In this document: piece by piece, positions 8,532-17,575 of the stretch
Numbering within the stretch: the stretch's first letter is position 1
Layout of the letters: every line of letters starts with the position of its first letter
Made by a program: the position numbers and the translations under genes
Source: Candidatus Aegiribacteria sp.
GTDB lineage: Bacteria > Fermentibacterota > Fermentibacteria > Fermentibacterales > JCC-6
Reading direction: 5' to 3'
Length of the DNA stretch: 64,000 nt
Assembly: GCA_030594645.1 (NCBI GenBank)
Contig: JAUVEU010000007.1
Span: 1 to 64,000, forward strand
The notes under the pieces: model-generated
What the model was told of the DNA's origin: nothing
Databases searched by the model: none
Seen by the model: only the letters and a program-made list of their open reading frames with translations

Positions 8532-9952
8532 AGTGCAGAAATCTGCTCTCCAACCATCTGAAGGAGACTCTTGGCTCCGTTCCACATCGCCCTTACCTGG
8601 AAGAGTGACATGATATTCGTCAATCTGTAAAAAAGGAACTTCAGTCTGAAAAAGTACTTTATATATGCCAGTCTTCGCAATTCCATGATCTCATCAGCCG
8701 TCATGCTGAAAGGGACAAAACATGGACGGTCAAGAAGCATTCCCTGATCTGACAGGTTCTGTGACATGGTTCCGAAAAGTCCTTTCATCACACCCTTGTA
8801 GAGCGGCGTTCCCGGAAAAGGTGTGATCGGAAAGAACTCAACGGTAAAGGAACCCAGTTCTTTAGCGAATTCAATTGTTTTCAGCCCGTCTTCAAATGTT
8901 TCTCCCGGAATGCCGAAAATATACGTTGTGTGTGTTTTTATACCGACACTGTGCGTAAGACGAACCGCTTTTCTTATCTGGTCAAGAGTCTCGTTCTTCA
9001 TCAATGTGTCAAGATGCTTCTGTACACCGCTTTCCACCCCATAGTTGATGCACCAGCATCCCGCCTTTTTCATTGCCTCGAGAAGAGGTCTGTCCACGGA
9101 ATCCGCTCTGCAGGAAACCCACCAGCGAACTTTCAGTCCTCTTTCCATCATCTCATTGCAGAATCCATATACATGTTCATGGCTGAAAGTGAAATGCTCA
9201 TCCCAGAATTTAATTTCCCTGACTCCGTATTCATTTATGTAATACTCAATTTCATCAACTATCAGCTCAGGGCTCCTGAGGCGTATCCTCTTACCGTACA
9301 TCTTGTAACAGTAAAGGCAGCTTCCGTCGCAACCTCTGCTTGCCAGCATCTGCATCGCGGGAACAGTTGAAACCTGCTCGAAACTGGGGTAGTAACGATC
9401 CATTTCGCAAAGATCGACTGCCGGAAAGGGCAGTTCGTCAAGGTTATCCAATATCGGACGGGGAGGGGTTCTGAGCAGCTTGCCGTTCTCCTTTATGAGA
9501 AGGCCTTTGATACTGCTGGGACTGGAACCCTCCTCAATTGCGGCCATCAGTTCGCAGGATGTAATTTCTCCCTCACCTATGACGATTGCATCCAGGGATT
9601 CGGTGTCATTCATCAATGTCTCGGGCATAGCAGTTGCTCCATGACCGCCTATGAATGTATAAATATTTGGATTGGCTGCTTTCACGTCTTCGATAAACTG
9701 TTTTGCCTTATCCCATAGAAGGCTGATAACATAAACACCCAGAGCATCCGCCCTGAATTCCAGTGTTTTCCGTTTCATCTCTTCATTGGTGTAGAAAAAT
9801 CCCTCAAGGAACAGTATTTCATGTCCGGCATCCCTCAGCACTGCAGCCACATATTGAAGTCCGGGTGTTGGCCAGCATCCGGAGATTCCGCGGGTATCCT
9901 TCGCTCGAATGTCATCAGGGCCCCATGGAGGGACAACAAGCGCTATTCTCAA
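8498..9952 (-). CDS. B12-binding-domain radical SAM protein
   Basis: 484 residues beginning M-R-I-A-L-V-V-P-P-W. The N-terminal B12-like domain (F-I-G-G-H-G-A-T-A-M-P-E) precedes the cluster motif C-D-G-S-C-L-Y-C and an F-G-I-P-G-E-T segment. It is a paralog of 2278-3768 and heads a minus-strand operon with the glycosyltransferases at 7521, 5747 and 5016. The pairing of one radical SAM and one GT2 gene occurs twice in the locus. Substrate unknown. Confidence 0.86.
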   Translation of the reverse strand: MRIALVVPPWGPDDIRAKDTRGISGCWPTPGLQYVAAVLRDAGHEILFLEGFFYTNEEMKRKTLEFRADALGVYVISLLWDKAKQFIEDVKAANPNIYTFIGGHGATAMPETLMNDTESLDAIVIGEGEITSCELMAAIEEGSSPSSIKGLLIKENGKLLRTPPRPILDNLDELPFPAVDLCEMDRYYPSFEQVSTVPAMQMLASRGCDGSCLYCYKMYGKRIRLRSPELIVDEIEYYINEYGVREIKFWDEHFTFSHEHVYGFCNEMMERGLKVRWWVSCRADSVDRPLLEAMKKAGCWCINYGVESGVQKHLDTLMKNETLDQIRKAVRLTHSVGIKTHTTYIFGIPGETFEDGLKTIEFAKELGSFTVEFFPITPFPGTPLYKGVMKGLFGTMSQNLSDQGMLLDRPCFVPFSMTADEIMELRRLAYIKYFFRLKFLFYRLTNIMSLFQVRAMWNGAKSLLQMVGEQISALWKKTANRSQS

Positions 9953-10100
9953 ACTGATTCCTTCCCGTAGTACAAGGATAAGTTGTTATCGAATATTAAC
10001 TTCCTTGTGTCTCTGCTGCTTATCTCTGGAAAACGCATAATAGTCCAGGGCACCAATGAGGTCAAGAACTGGTGGTATTATTCAGGAAATACCAGGCTTC

Positions 10101-10115
10101 GCATGATGATCATGC
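10101..10115. other. Short palindrome upstream of the epimerase promoter
   Basis: GCATGA-TGA-TCATGC, a perfect 6-bp inverted repeat about 14 bases upstream of the -35 box at 10129. It has the size and position of an operator half-site pair. The rest of 9953-10209 holds no gene that I can see. Confidence 0.3.
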
Positions 10116-10128
10116 TTGCTTGCGGAAC

Positions 10129-10157
10129 TTAACCCATACAAATCATTAGATTATAAT
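10129..10157 (+). promoter_or_regulatory. Promoter of the epimerase gene
   Basis: TTAACC (10129-10134), 17-base spacer, perfect TATAAT (10152-10157). Transcription would start near 10164, leaving a leader of about 45 bases before the ATG at 10210. Confidence 0.6.
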
Positions 10158-10209
10158 CATTGAAACAAGTTTGAAAATCATATCTGAAACAGGATTGGAC
10201 GAATTGAAT

Positions 10210-11331
10210 ATGAAAGTTCTGATCACAGGAGGAGCGGGTTTTATCGGTTCGCATCTGGCTGACCTCCTTCTAGAGAAAGGTTACGATGTATGCGCTCTTG
10301 ATAACCTCGATCCGCAGGTACACGGTGAAAATCCTGTCAGGCCTGATTATCTTGCGCCCGGGGTTGAGCTTATCGTCGGGGATGTCAGGAATCATTCGGA
10401 TGTTGAGAGAGCTCTTGACGGCTGTGGTATGCTGATCCACTTTGCCGCGGCTGTAGGTGTAGGGCAATCAATGTATGAAATTGAACATTACACTTCAGTA
10501 AATTCCCTCGGAGCCGCTGTTGTTCTTGAGGAAGCGATTAAGAAGCGCGACAATCTCAAAAAAATGCTGGTAGCCAGTTCAATGTCAATTTATGGAGAAG
10601 GCTTGTACGAATGTCCGCGCTGCGGTCAGTTCGCGCCGGAACTTCGCCCTTCAAAGCAGCTCGAGCGGCATGAATGGGAGGTTCTCTGTCCGGAATGCAG
10701 CTGCCCGGGCAAACCTCTCCCTGTACCGGAGACAAAACCACTGTACCCCACATCCATCTACGCGATCAACAAAAGGGATCATGAAGAGATGTTTTTGTCG
10801 ATCGGAAACGCATACGACATTCCCGCGGTCGCCATGAGGTTCTTCAATGTATACGGTACCCGGCAGGCTTTATCCAATCCATACACCGGAGTCGGCGCAA
10901 TATTCGCATCAAGACTCCTTAACGATAACCCTCCCGTTATTTTCGAGGATGGCGGCCAGAGCCGTGATTTCATCCATGTTAAGGATCTTGCAAGGGCATG
11001 CTGCCTTGCTCTTGAAAATCCCGAATCATCTGGAAAAATCCTTAATGTAGGAACTGGAAAACCCAGCACTATTCTAAGAATAGGCAGGGCTATAGCTTCC
11101 GAACTCGGTAAACCGTCAGATAATTTCATTATCAGAAACGAATTCAGAGCCGGGGACATCAGACACTGTTTCGCCGATATATCCAGAACACAGGAAGTTC
11201 TCGGCTTCGAAGCTGAAATTGGTTTCGAGGAAGGGGTGAAGGATCTCTGCAGATGGGTTGCGACATGTACATCATCCGATCTTACTGATAGAGCAACTGA
11301 GGAGCTGAAGAAACACGGACTCACTAAATAG
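10210..11331 (+). CDS. NAD-dependent sugar-nucleotide epimerase/dehydratase with zinc-ribbon insert
   Basis: 373 residues from the ATG at 10210; a TTG at 10171 would add 13 residues before the Rossmann strand and is unlikely. The NAD-binding G-G-A-G-F-I-G-S-H lies at residues 8-16 and the active-site Y-A-I-N-K (YxxxK) near residue 195. Between them is a cysteine-rich insertion with two CPxC pairs (C-P-R-C and C-P-E-C), as seen in some dTDP-L-rhamnose 4-epimerase-like enzymes. It likely supplies a modified sugar nucleotide to the neighbouring glycosyltransferases. The 3' end overlaps the convergent PHP gene by 8 bases. Confidence 0.85.
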   Translation: MKVLITGGAGFIGSHLADLLLEKGYDVCALDNLDPQVHGENPVRPDYLAPGVELIVGDVRNHSDVERALDGCGMLIHFAAAVGVGQSMYEIEHYTSVNSLGAAVVLEEAIKKRDNLKKMLVASSMSIYGEGLYECPRCGQFAPELRPSKQLERHEWEVLCPECSCPGKPLPVPETKPLYPTSIYAINKRDHEEMFLSIGNAYDIPAVAMRFFNVYGTRQALSNPYTGVGAIFASRLLNDNPPVIFEDGGQSRDFIHVKDLARACCLALENPESSGKILNVGTGKPSTILRIGRAIASELGKPSDNFIIRNEFRAGDIRHCFADISRTQEVLGFEAEIGFEEGVKDLCRWVATCTSSDLTDRATEELKKHGLTK

Positions 11332-12160
11332 GTGTGTTATTTCCCTGATGAAAAAGAGGATATTTCCTCGACTCTCTATTAATATAGAAGTTTGTATCTC
11401 TGAATCCTTTTTCTATCAACAGTTTTCTTCCGTCAGAGAGCCCATAGAAGATGTATGGTTCCCGGTGAGTGTCTGATCCGACTGTTATAAGCTGACCTCC
11501 CATTTCCTTGTACAGTACAAGAATTTCCGGTGTTGGATATGTGGTATTCTCCTTCCGGCGCAGACCGGATGTATTCAACTCAAGCGCGATATCTCTGTCA
11601 ATAATGACTTTAAGAATATGACGTATTGTATCGGTCCACAGCTCCAGTTCGTTGAAATCATGCTTCAGACCGGCCAGCGCCAGTCCTCTTCTGAAAAGAC
11701 CCATATGCGCAAGTATATCCATATCTGCTTCTTCAACCATCTGCAGCGTTTCAAGATAGTACTGCTCTACGATTTCAAGATAGTCTTCATCCTCATATAC
11801 CTCACTGCCCAGAACCATACCGATTCCCGACAGAGAATGAAGAGCTCCGGTTATGAAATCATAGTTGGAATAATCAACAATGTTCTTCACCTGTTCCTCG
11901 TAAATATGAGGTTCCCCAACCTCAATTCCTTTCAGAACAAGTATTTTGTCGCCCGCTTCCCTCCTGGCAATATCTATGGATCGATTGTAAATACTTTCAT
12001 CAAATCCTCCATAGCAGTAATCTTCCGGATTCAGATCCACATGAGCTACAAAACCGATTCCAGCAAGATTAATATCCATCCCCCGAACGACCAGTTCACC
12101 TGCGGGGATATCGGCATCGGGTGAATCGTCCGTATGTACATGCATGTCAATTAGAAACAT
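11324..12160 (-). CDS. PHP-domain phosphoesterase (histidinol-phosphatase-like)
   Basis: 278 residues from the ATG at 12160, which has GGGGAAG with good spacing. Metal-binding PHP motifs are all visible: H-V-H at residues 6-8, G-I-E-V-G-E, G-A-L-H-S, L-A-H-M-G and G-S-D-T-H near the C-terminus. Relatives hydrolyse histidinol phosphate or other small phosphoesters. No other his genes are in the window, so the substrate is open. Divergent from the Lamin-Tail protein. Confidence 0.8.
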   Translation of the reverse strand: MFLIDMHVHTDDSPDADIPAGELVVRGMDINLAGIGFVAHVDLNPEDYCYGGFDESIYNRSIDIARREAGDKILVLKGIEVGEPHIYEEQVKNIVDYSNYDFITGALHSLSGIGMVLGSEVYEDEDYLEIVEQYYLETLQMVEEADMDILAHMGLFRRGLALAGLKHDFNELELWTDTIRHILKVIIDRDIALELNTSGLRRKENTTYPTPEILVLYKEMGGQLITVGSDTHREPYIFYGLSDGRKLLIEKGFRDTNFYINRESRKYPLFHQGNNTPI

Positions 12161-12202
12161 TATCTCTTCCCCTGAATTCCGTACAGATCCGGCATATGTC
12201 AT

Positions 12203-12231
12203 TTGCTCACTCTGGTTACTTAATATATATT
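12203..12231 (+). promoter_or_regulatory. Promoter of the Lamin-Tail secreted protein
   Basis: TTGCTC (12203-12208), 17-base spacer, TATATT (12226-12231), followed by a start at 12272 with AAAGGA. Confidence 0.42.
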
Positions 12232-12271
12232 GATGTTGTTGTGTTTTGTAATCACTGAAAGGATATGCAGC

Positions 12272-13102
12272 ATGAAATTTGTTTTTGTTCTCTGTCTTCT
12301 TGTGTCCTCTCTGGCTTTTTCTCAAGCTGATCACCTTCTTCTTACTGAAATATGTGATACACCCACAGGCGGCGAGTTCGTGGAGATCTGCAATCCCACC
12401 TCCTCGGCAGTCTCTCTGTCGCTCGTGTATATCACAGATCTCTATGGTGACAATTCCTGTGTCGAAGATTTCTATCCTCAGATCGCTGTTGGACCGATTG
12501 CGTACCAGAGTTCTTACGATTTCCTTGTGAAATTCCCGACTGGCGACGAGATCGCCCCTGGCCAGGTAATCGTCATCGCCATGAGCGGGTCAGCATTTGA
12601 AGTTGAGTACGGTATCCAGGCCGATTACGATATCTGGGGCACAGGCGGCGGTGCGACTGTAATGACTGTACCGTCGAACGGTTTCGCCGGCTCATCCGCA
12701 GGTCTGACCAACTCGGGCGAGACTGTTACTCTCTTCTCGTACGATGATTATGCTGACAGCGCCGATCTCTGTTACGATATCGATTACGCTGTCTGGGGAG
12801 ACGATGCCGGTGAATTCGTTGACAAGACCGGCATCACCATTAACTCTTCAACCTACCTTAATGACCTTCCATGGGCCAGCCAGGATGCTATTTATCATAC
12901 AGGCCATGCTTCTGACTCTACTTTTCAGAGAATAGACACCTGGGAGGGTTTTGAAACCCCTACTGGTGGTAATGGGATAACAGGCCACGATGAGACCAGC
13001 GAAAATCTCAGCGATACATGGTTTCAGTCAGATCCTACTCCCGGCACGGTCTACACAGCTCTCGAACGGGAAACCTGGGGATCGATAAAGTCAACTTTCT
13101 GA
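12272..13102 (+). CDS. Secreted Lamin-Tail-domain protein with C-terminal W-x-x-I-K tail
   Basis: 276 residues. A signal peptide (residues 1-18) is followed by a Lamin Tail Domain (about 22-110: L-L-L-T-E-I-C-D, G-E-F-V-E-I-C-N-P, later A-P-G-Q-V-I-V-I-A). LTDs in bacteria occur in exported proteins and nucleases; no nuclease domain is seen here. The last 14 residues, ALERETWGSIKSTF, match the tail of the unrelated secreted protein at 14714-15316. ATG at 12272 has AAAGGAT upstream; longer in-frame starts from 12230 are not supported. A palindromic repeat follows the stop. Confidence 0.8.
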   Translation: MKFVFVLCLLVSSLAFSQADHLLLTEICDTPTGGEFVEICNPTSSAVSLSLVYITDLYGDNSCVEDFYPQIAVGPIAYQSSYDFLVKFPTGDEIAPGQVIVIAMSGSAFEVEYGIQADYDIWGTGGGATVMTVPSNGFAGSSAGLTNSGETVTLFSYDDYADSADLCYDIDYAVWGDDAGEFVDKTGITINSSTYLNDLPWASQDAIYHTGHASDSTFQRIDTWEGFETPTGGNGITGHDETSENLSDTWFQSDPTPGTVYTALERETWGSIKSTF

Positions 13103-13129
13103 TTTTCGGTTCTTAGACTGCATATCATA

Positions 13130-13163
13130 ACGGGGACACGCACCAGAGCGTGCATGTCCCCGT
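13130..13163. repeat. REP-like palindromic repeat, copy 1
   Basis: The arms ACGGGGACACGCAC and GTGCATGTCCCCGT pair with one mismatch around a 6-base loop. The same GGGGACA...TGTCCCC design recurs at 14672. Both copies sit just after stop codons of plus-strand genes. This resembles repetitive extragenic palindromes mobilised by REP-associated tyrosine transposases; none is in the window. It may also end transcription. Confidence 0.65.
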
Positions 13164-13173
13164 TATTCTTTTT

Positions 13174-13190
13174 GAGCGTGCATGTCCCCG
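13174..13190. repeat. Partial right arm of the palindromic repeat
   Basis: GAGCGTGCATGTCCCCG, the right arm of the element at 13130-13163 repeated 11 bases downstream without a matching left arm. It looks like a decayed or partly duplicated copy. Confidence 0.6.
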
Positions 13191-13206
13191 CTTATTACTT
13201 ATTCTG

Positions 13207-13878
13207 TCAGTAGGTTACCGCTAATCCGACCAGTATCATGCCTCTTGCAAGATCGAGCGGAAAGGAGAACTGGAACATGATGGATTCAGGTATGTATGAT
13301 CTGTTTGAGTTCTGATCGCTGGAACCTCTTAATTCATAGCTGCATCCGGTCCGTATGCAGGAAAAGAATGAATTTTGAACCAGGTCCCAGTCATGCCCTC
13401 CTTCATCCGTCTTCGGAATATTGGCAAGATCCGGTCCGTATCCTGCGTCACATCCTATAAAAACCTCAAGATCACGGTCGAAGCGGTGTCCGGCACAGAG
13501 GGAAATTCTCGGCAGCATGACCTGCATGGGGATGACGTAATTCATGGAGAGCAGCGCAGATACCGCGGTTGGGTTCGAAGGATGCATAAGGTTGTATTTT
13601 ACGAAGGGGCCAAGTCCATATCCGAACGATGACGCTCCAAGATCAATCCTGTCAGTCGCGCCTGTGGCAACACTTATTGAAGGGTATATCTGAATGTAGT
13701 CTATCCTGCTGTCTTCAGCTTCCCTTTTGGATTCAGCGGAGAAATACGCGGGAAGGGTGACTCCTCCTGTTACCGTAAGGTGATTCTTCCCAAGTGTGTG
13801 CGCTCCCTGCATGGCTCCATAGTAACATGATGAAAGCAATAATGAAAAAAGTATCAGAACAAGAATCATCTTGATCAT
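13207..13878 (-). CDS. Lipoprotein, possible outer-membrane beta-barrel-like
   Basis: 223 residues. A lipoprotein signal peptide ends in the lipobox L-L-S-S-C with the cysteine at about residue 18. The rest is rich in alternating hydrophobic/polar strands with many glycines, suggesting a beta-rich fold such as a small barrel or a porin-like domain. ATG at 13878 has AAAGGAG with 6-base spacing. Divergent from elbB. No family recognised. Confidence 0.65.
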   Translation of the reverse strand: MIKMILVLILFSLLLSSCYYGAMQGAHTLGKNHLTVTGGVTLPAYFSAESKREAEDSRIDYIQIYPSISVATGATDRIDLGASSFGYGLGPFVKYNLMHPSNPTAVSALLSMNYVIPMQVMLPRISLCAGHRFDRDLEVFIGCDAGYGPDLANIPKTDEGGHDWDLVQNSFFSCIRTGCSYELRGSSDQNSNRSYIPESIMFQFSFPLDLARGMILVGLAVTY

Positions 13879-14014
13879 ATTGACTCCTTTTATAGTTGAT
13901 CAAAAGATACATTACCGATAAGAACAGGCAAAGCCTTGAATACAGTGGACTGCGGTGAATTCTTTTGGTATCTGTATGCTTGTTGAATGTAATATACTGA
14001 CAGGAAAGGATAAC

Positions 14015-14665
14015 ATGAAAAGAAAAGTTGCGTTTGTACTCAGCGGAAGTGGTGTAAAGGACGGCACGGAGATTCATGAAGCTGTTTCCGCTCTTATCGC
14101 TCTGGACAGAGCCGGTTACGAAATAGTATTCACCGCTCCGGATATTGAGCAGGCAGCTACTGTTGATCACTGCACGGAAGAACCTGAACGTGAAACCAGA
14201 AATGTTCTTGTGGAATCGGCCAGAATAGCCAGGGGGAATATCAAACCTCTTACAGACCTCTCGCCTGATGAATACGATGCTGTTGTCTTCCCCGGCGGTT
14301 TCGGCGCTGCGCTGACACTCTGCTCATTCGCAAAGGATGGATCTGAATGCTCCGTCAATCCGGAAGTCGAAAATCTGATCGATAAAGCTATTGATGCCGG
14401 AAAGCCGATTGCGGCAATGTGCATCGCTCCGGTAATCCTCGCAAGAGTAATTCCTGGAGCAAGACTGACTATCGGTTCTCATCCGGAAACGGCTGCTGCC
14501 ATTAATTCCATGGGCGCTGTTCATGTGAATTGCCCTGTCAATGACTCCGTTGTGGACAGGCAAAGAAAAATTGTCACGACTCCCGCATATATGCTTGCGA
14601 GCGGCCCTGCGGAGGTTTTTGAGGGCGCTGTAAGTATGGTTGAGAAACTTGGTGAGCTTTTCTGA
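14015..14665 (+). CDS. elbB: ElbB-like DJ-1/PfpI family glyoxalase
   Basis: 216 residues from the ATG at 14015 (AGGAAAGGA upstream), matching the usual ElbB length of about 217. Conserved V-L-S-G-S-G-V-x-D-G-x-E-I-H-E at the start, V-F-P-G-G-F-G-A, and the nucleophile cysteine in A-M-C-I-A-P near residue 128. The family has glyoxalase activity and was historically linked to isoprenoid synthesis. It stands alone between two minus-strand envelope genes, followed by a palindromic repeat. Confidence 0.88.
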   Translation: MKRKVAFVLSGSGVKDGTEIHEAVSALIALDRAGYEIVFTAPDIEQAATVDHCTEEPERETRNVLVESARIARGNIKPLTDLSPDEYDAVVFPGGFGAALTLCSFAKDGSECSVNPEVENLIDKAIDAGKPIAAMCIAPVILARVIPGARLTIGSHPETAAAINSMGAVHVNCPVNDSVVDRQRKIVTTPAYMLASGPAEVFEGAVSMVEKLGELF

Positions 14666-14671
14666 AATGCG

Positions 14672-14701
14672 GGGGACACGCACCATAGAGTGCATGTCCC
14701 C
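14672..14701. repeat. REP-like palindromic repeat, copy 2
   Basis: GGGGACACGCAC, a 6-base loop, GTGCATGTCCCC. Same arms as copy 1 (13130-13163), placed in the gap between the convergent elbB and secreted-protein genes, where it could serve both as a terminator. Confidence 0.65.
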
Positions 14702-14713
14702 TATTGATGTGTT

Positions 14714-15316
14714 TTAGAATCCAGCCTTGATATCCGCCCAGGTACCGCTTTCAAGAGATACCGGACCGGGGGTGTAAATGGTCGCTCCATCAGGAGCGAT
14801 AATGGTCATATCATCCATCCATCCGGCATCGCCAACAGCTGAATAAATCCTTGCTTCAATAACAAGACTATGAAGAGAGTCAGCGGTGGATTCCCATGAC
14901 CATGAAGTTAAGTCCCAGCCTGTTCCGGGTCCGTAATCATCATTGCCGCCGGCTGATACAGAATAGCTGTAGATATCACCCGGATCGGATATCCAGTGAG
15001 CCCAGATCCTTATTGATGGTGATCCTCCGGGAGTTGTATCGTAGCGCCAGAATTCAGCATCCAGTGTATCTCCAACCTGAATCCCTGTAATAAGAGCGAT
15101 AAATGCCTGGGATGTTCCTTTGGAATCGTTCTCCTCTATGTAAAGAGACTGTGAGCCCCCGTGCACAGGTTCGGTAGCAATTTGAGCTATTATCCCTTCG
15201 GCAGGATACATACCCAGAATGGTCTCGGTTCCTTCCCAGCCGAAGTTCACCGTTTGATCAGCGCTTGATATCTGTGAGAAGGCAAAAATCACCAAAAGTG
15301 TCAGTACCGTTTTCAT
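14714..15316 (-). CDS. Small secreted beta-rich protein with C-terminal W-x-x-I-K tail
   Basis: 200 residues with a signal peptide (residues 1-19, ending S-S-A). The body looks like a carbohydrate-binding-module-type jelly roll (W-E-G-T-E-T near the start, repeated W and G, D-D-M-T-I near the end), but no family is certain. The final residues SLESGTWADIKAGF match the tail of the Lamin-Tail protein at 12272-13102. ATG at 15316 has GAAAGGAAAG upstream. Confidence 0.72.
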   Translation of the reverse strand: MKTVLTLLVIFAFSQISSADQTVNFGWEGTETILGMYPAEGIIAQIATEPVHGGSQSLYIEENDSKGTSQAFIALITGIQVGDTLDAEFWRYDTTPGGSPSIRIWAHWISDPGDIYSYSVSAGGNDDYGPGTGWDLTSWSWESTADSLHSLVIEARIYSAVGDAGWMDDMTIIAPDGATIYTPGPVSLESGTWADIKAGF

Positions 15317-15516
15317 TTCTTTCCTTTCATGTTAATTTCTATGCGAATCTCAATACTTAATTGATAAGCTATCCGGGCAGGAATATCAAGACCAGTTGCT
15401 TCGTTATCTGAGTTCCTGAACATTCCATTCGCAATCAATATGACAGCATTGTTAAGGGAGTATTAACAGAAGAACGAAAATTCAGAACCGTATGGATAGT
15501 AAAAATCCGACCTTGT

Positions 15517-16155
15517 TCAAGCTCGGTTTTTCTCCCGTTTTTCCTCCACCATTTCCTTAACCTTCATAAGCCTTGTCAGATTTCCCCGTTCCATTTCATC
15601 CAGTTTCAATCTGACAGACCTTATGGCTTCCACAAGTTCAGGGATAAGCTTGTATTCAAGAGCGTTGACCCTCCGCCTGGTAGTGTCGATTTCCCTGGCA
15701 AGCAGGCTGATAGCTTTTTCCTGCTCCGCGAGTTTTACGATACGGGGCAGTATTCTTTTGTAAACCTCAAGAGCTTCATCCAGTTCCGCGGGGGTATCAA
15801 ATATTCCATAATTACGAACATTCCCCTCTATGGATACCTCAAATACGGGTAGAATAAGGTTCATGATCTTCCTTTTGGAGGTCTGCACCTTCGCTGCCGC
15901 TCCGGGATATCGAAGAGCATCGAGAAGACCGGGCTCCGTCATTGATGCTCTCGCGAAAAGGAACTCGCCGTAAGCAATACTGAGTTCCTTTTCAAGTTCG
16001 CTCCTGGCCCCTTCATACTCCTTTATCAGAATTTTGAACTGTCGCATAAGTTCATCAAGTTTATCCTTCAGAAGTTTATGGCCCCTCCTGGCCAGACCTG
16101 CCTTCTTCCGAAATTGGAGGAGCTCCATCCTGGTGGCACGAACCTTTATCGCCAT
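15517..16155 (-). CDS. ntpD: V-type ATPase subunit D
   Basis: 212 residues, the usual size. Long N- and C-terminal helices form the central shaft coiled coil, with the family pattern A-T-R-M-E-L-L near the start and R-R-V-N-A-L-E-Y near residue 170. It turns inside the A3B3 head and couples ATP turnover to the membrane rotor. Last gene of the nine-gene operon; its ATG overlaps the ntpB stop (TGATG). Confidence 0.93.
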   Translation of the reverse strand: MAIKVRATRMELLQFRKKAGLARRGHKLLKDKLDELMRQFKILIKEYEGARSELEKELSIAYGEFLFARASMTEPGLLDALRYPGAAAKVQTSKRKIMNLILPVFEVSIEGNVRNYGIFDTPAELDEALEVYKRILPRIVKLAEQEKAISLLAREIDTTRRRVNALEYKLIPELVEAIRSVRLKLDEMERGNLTRLMKVKEMVEEKREKNRA

Positions 16156-17561
16156 CAGCTGGCCTCTTCCTTTTTCCCATCGTTCACTGGCCAGTACTTA
16201 TCAAGCCGTTTGGGATCAATCCGTTTCATTTCCTCCCTTGGAAGAAGCTTCAGAAGTTCCCAGCCAAGGTCCAGAGTTTCATCAATATCCCTGTTTTCAT
16301 GGTCTCCCTGGCTGATGTAGCGCTTTTCATATTCCTCAGCGAATCTCAGGTACTTCTGATCAAGCGGGCTCAATGCGGCCGCGCCAAGGATAACTGCCAG
16401 TTCCCTGGCATCTTTTCCGGCGGAGTAGGCTGCCATGAGCTGGTTGAAGAGGTCTGCGTGGTCACCGCGTGTTTTCCCCTCGCCAATACCTTTATCCTTG
16501 AGTCTCGAAAGAGATTCCATAACGTCCATTGGAGGGTAGATGCCCTTCTTGTGAAGTTCTCTGCTGAGGATCAGCTGACCCTCGGTGATATAGCCGGTAA
16601 GATCGGGAATTGGATGAGTTTTGTCGTCTTCCGGCATCGTAAGAATGGGAATCTGTGTAATCGATCCTTTTCTCCCTTTGATTCTTCCAGCCCGTTCGTA
16701 AATCGAAGCAAGATCTGTGTAGAGGTAGCCGGGGTAACCCCGCCTTCCGGGAACTTCTTTTCTCGCAGCGGCGATCTCTCTTAGAGCATCACAGTAGTTA
16801 GTCATATCTGTCATAATAACAAGAATATGCATGTCTTTCTCGTAGGCGAGGTATTCCGCTGCGGTCAGCGCCATTCTCGGTGTTGAGATACGTTCAATGG
16901 CAGGATCATCCGCAAGGTTCATGAAAACAACTGCTCTGTCCATGGCTCCTGTCGAACGGAAATCACGGATGAAGTAATCCGCTTCCTCAAATGTGATTCC
17001 CATTGCAGCGAATACTACAGCGAAGTTCTCTTCGCTTCCACGCACACGCGCCTGTCGTGCGATCTGTGCTGCAACAATGGCGTGCGGAAGTCCGTTGCCG
17101 CTGAAAATCGGAAGTTTCTGGCCTCTCACCAGCGTATTGATTCCATCAATGGAACTGAACCCGGTCTGAATGAACTCGGCGGGATAGTCCCTTGCGTAAG
17201 GATTGATAGGGGCTCCGTTTATATTCACCATCTTTTCGGGAACTATGGGAGGAGCTGTATCAAACGGAGCTCTGGGACGTCCCTGGCCATCGAATACTCT
17301 GCCAAGCATCTCCTCTGAAACACCAAGCTCGACCTGCTTCCCGAGGAAGCGGACCTTGCTTCTGGAAATATCCGTACCGCTGCTCCCTTCGAAGAGCTGT
17401 ACAAGAGCCATTCGGCTGTCTATCTCGAGAACTTTTCCGTGACGGATCTCTCCATTGGGCAGCTCTATTTCCACCAGCTCTTCGTACGCTACACCCTCAA
17501 CGCTGTCAACAAGCATCAGAGGGCCGGATATCTCAACGGTCGTTGTGTATTCTCTGATCAT
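16155..17561 (-). CDS. ntpB: V-type ATPase subunit B
   Basis: 468 residues, full length. Non-catalytic nucleotide-site subunit of the A3B3 head; R-E-Y-T-T at the start, S-G-N-G-L-P-H in place of a true P-loop, and the conserved [12 protein letters not shown] segment around residue 275. It lies 14 bases after ntpA and overlaps ntpD. Confidence 0.95.
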   Translation of the reverse strand: MIREYTTTVEISGPLMLVDSVEGVAYEELVEIELPNGEIRHGKVLEIDSRMALVQLFEGSSGTDISRSKVRFLGKQVELGVSEEMLGRVFDGQGRPRAPFDTAPPIVPEKMVNINGAPINPYARDYPAEFIQTGFSSIDGINTLVRGQKLPIFSGNGLPHAIVAAQIARQARVRGSEENFAVVFAAMGITFEEADYFIRDFRSTGAMDRAVVFMNLADDPAIERISTPRMALTAAEYLAYEKDMHILVIMTDMTNYCDALREIAAARKEVPGRRGYPGYLYTDLASIYERAGRIKGRKGSITQIPILTMPEDDKTHPIPDLTGYITEGQLILSRELHKKGIYPPMDVMESLSRLKDKGIGEGKTRGDHADLFNQLMAAYSAGKDARELAVILGAAALSPLDQKYLRFAEEYEKRYISQGDHENRDIDETLDLGWELLKLLPREEMKRIDPKRLDKYWPVNDGKKEEAS

Positions 17562-17575
17562 ATCCTTTTGCCCCC

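Noticed and set aside
10779-11324. 181-codon minus-strand open frame
   Set aside because: Antisense to the well-supported epimerase; low-complexity shadow composition.
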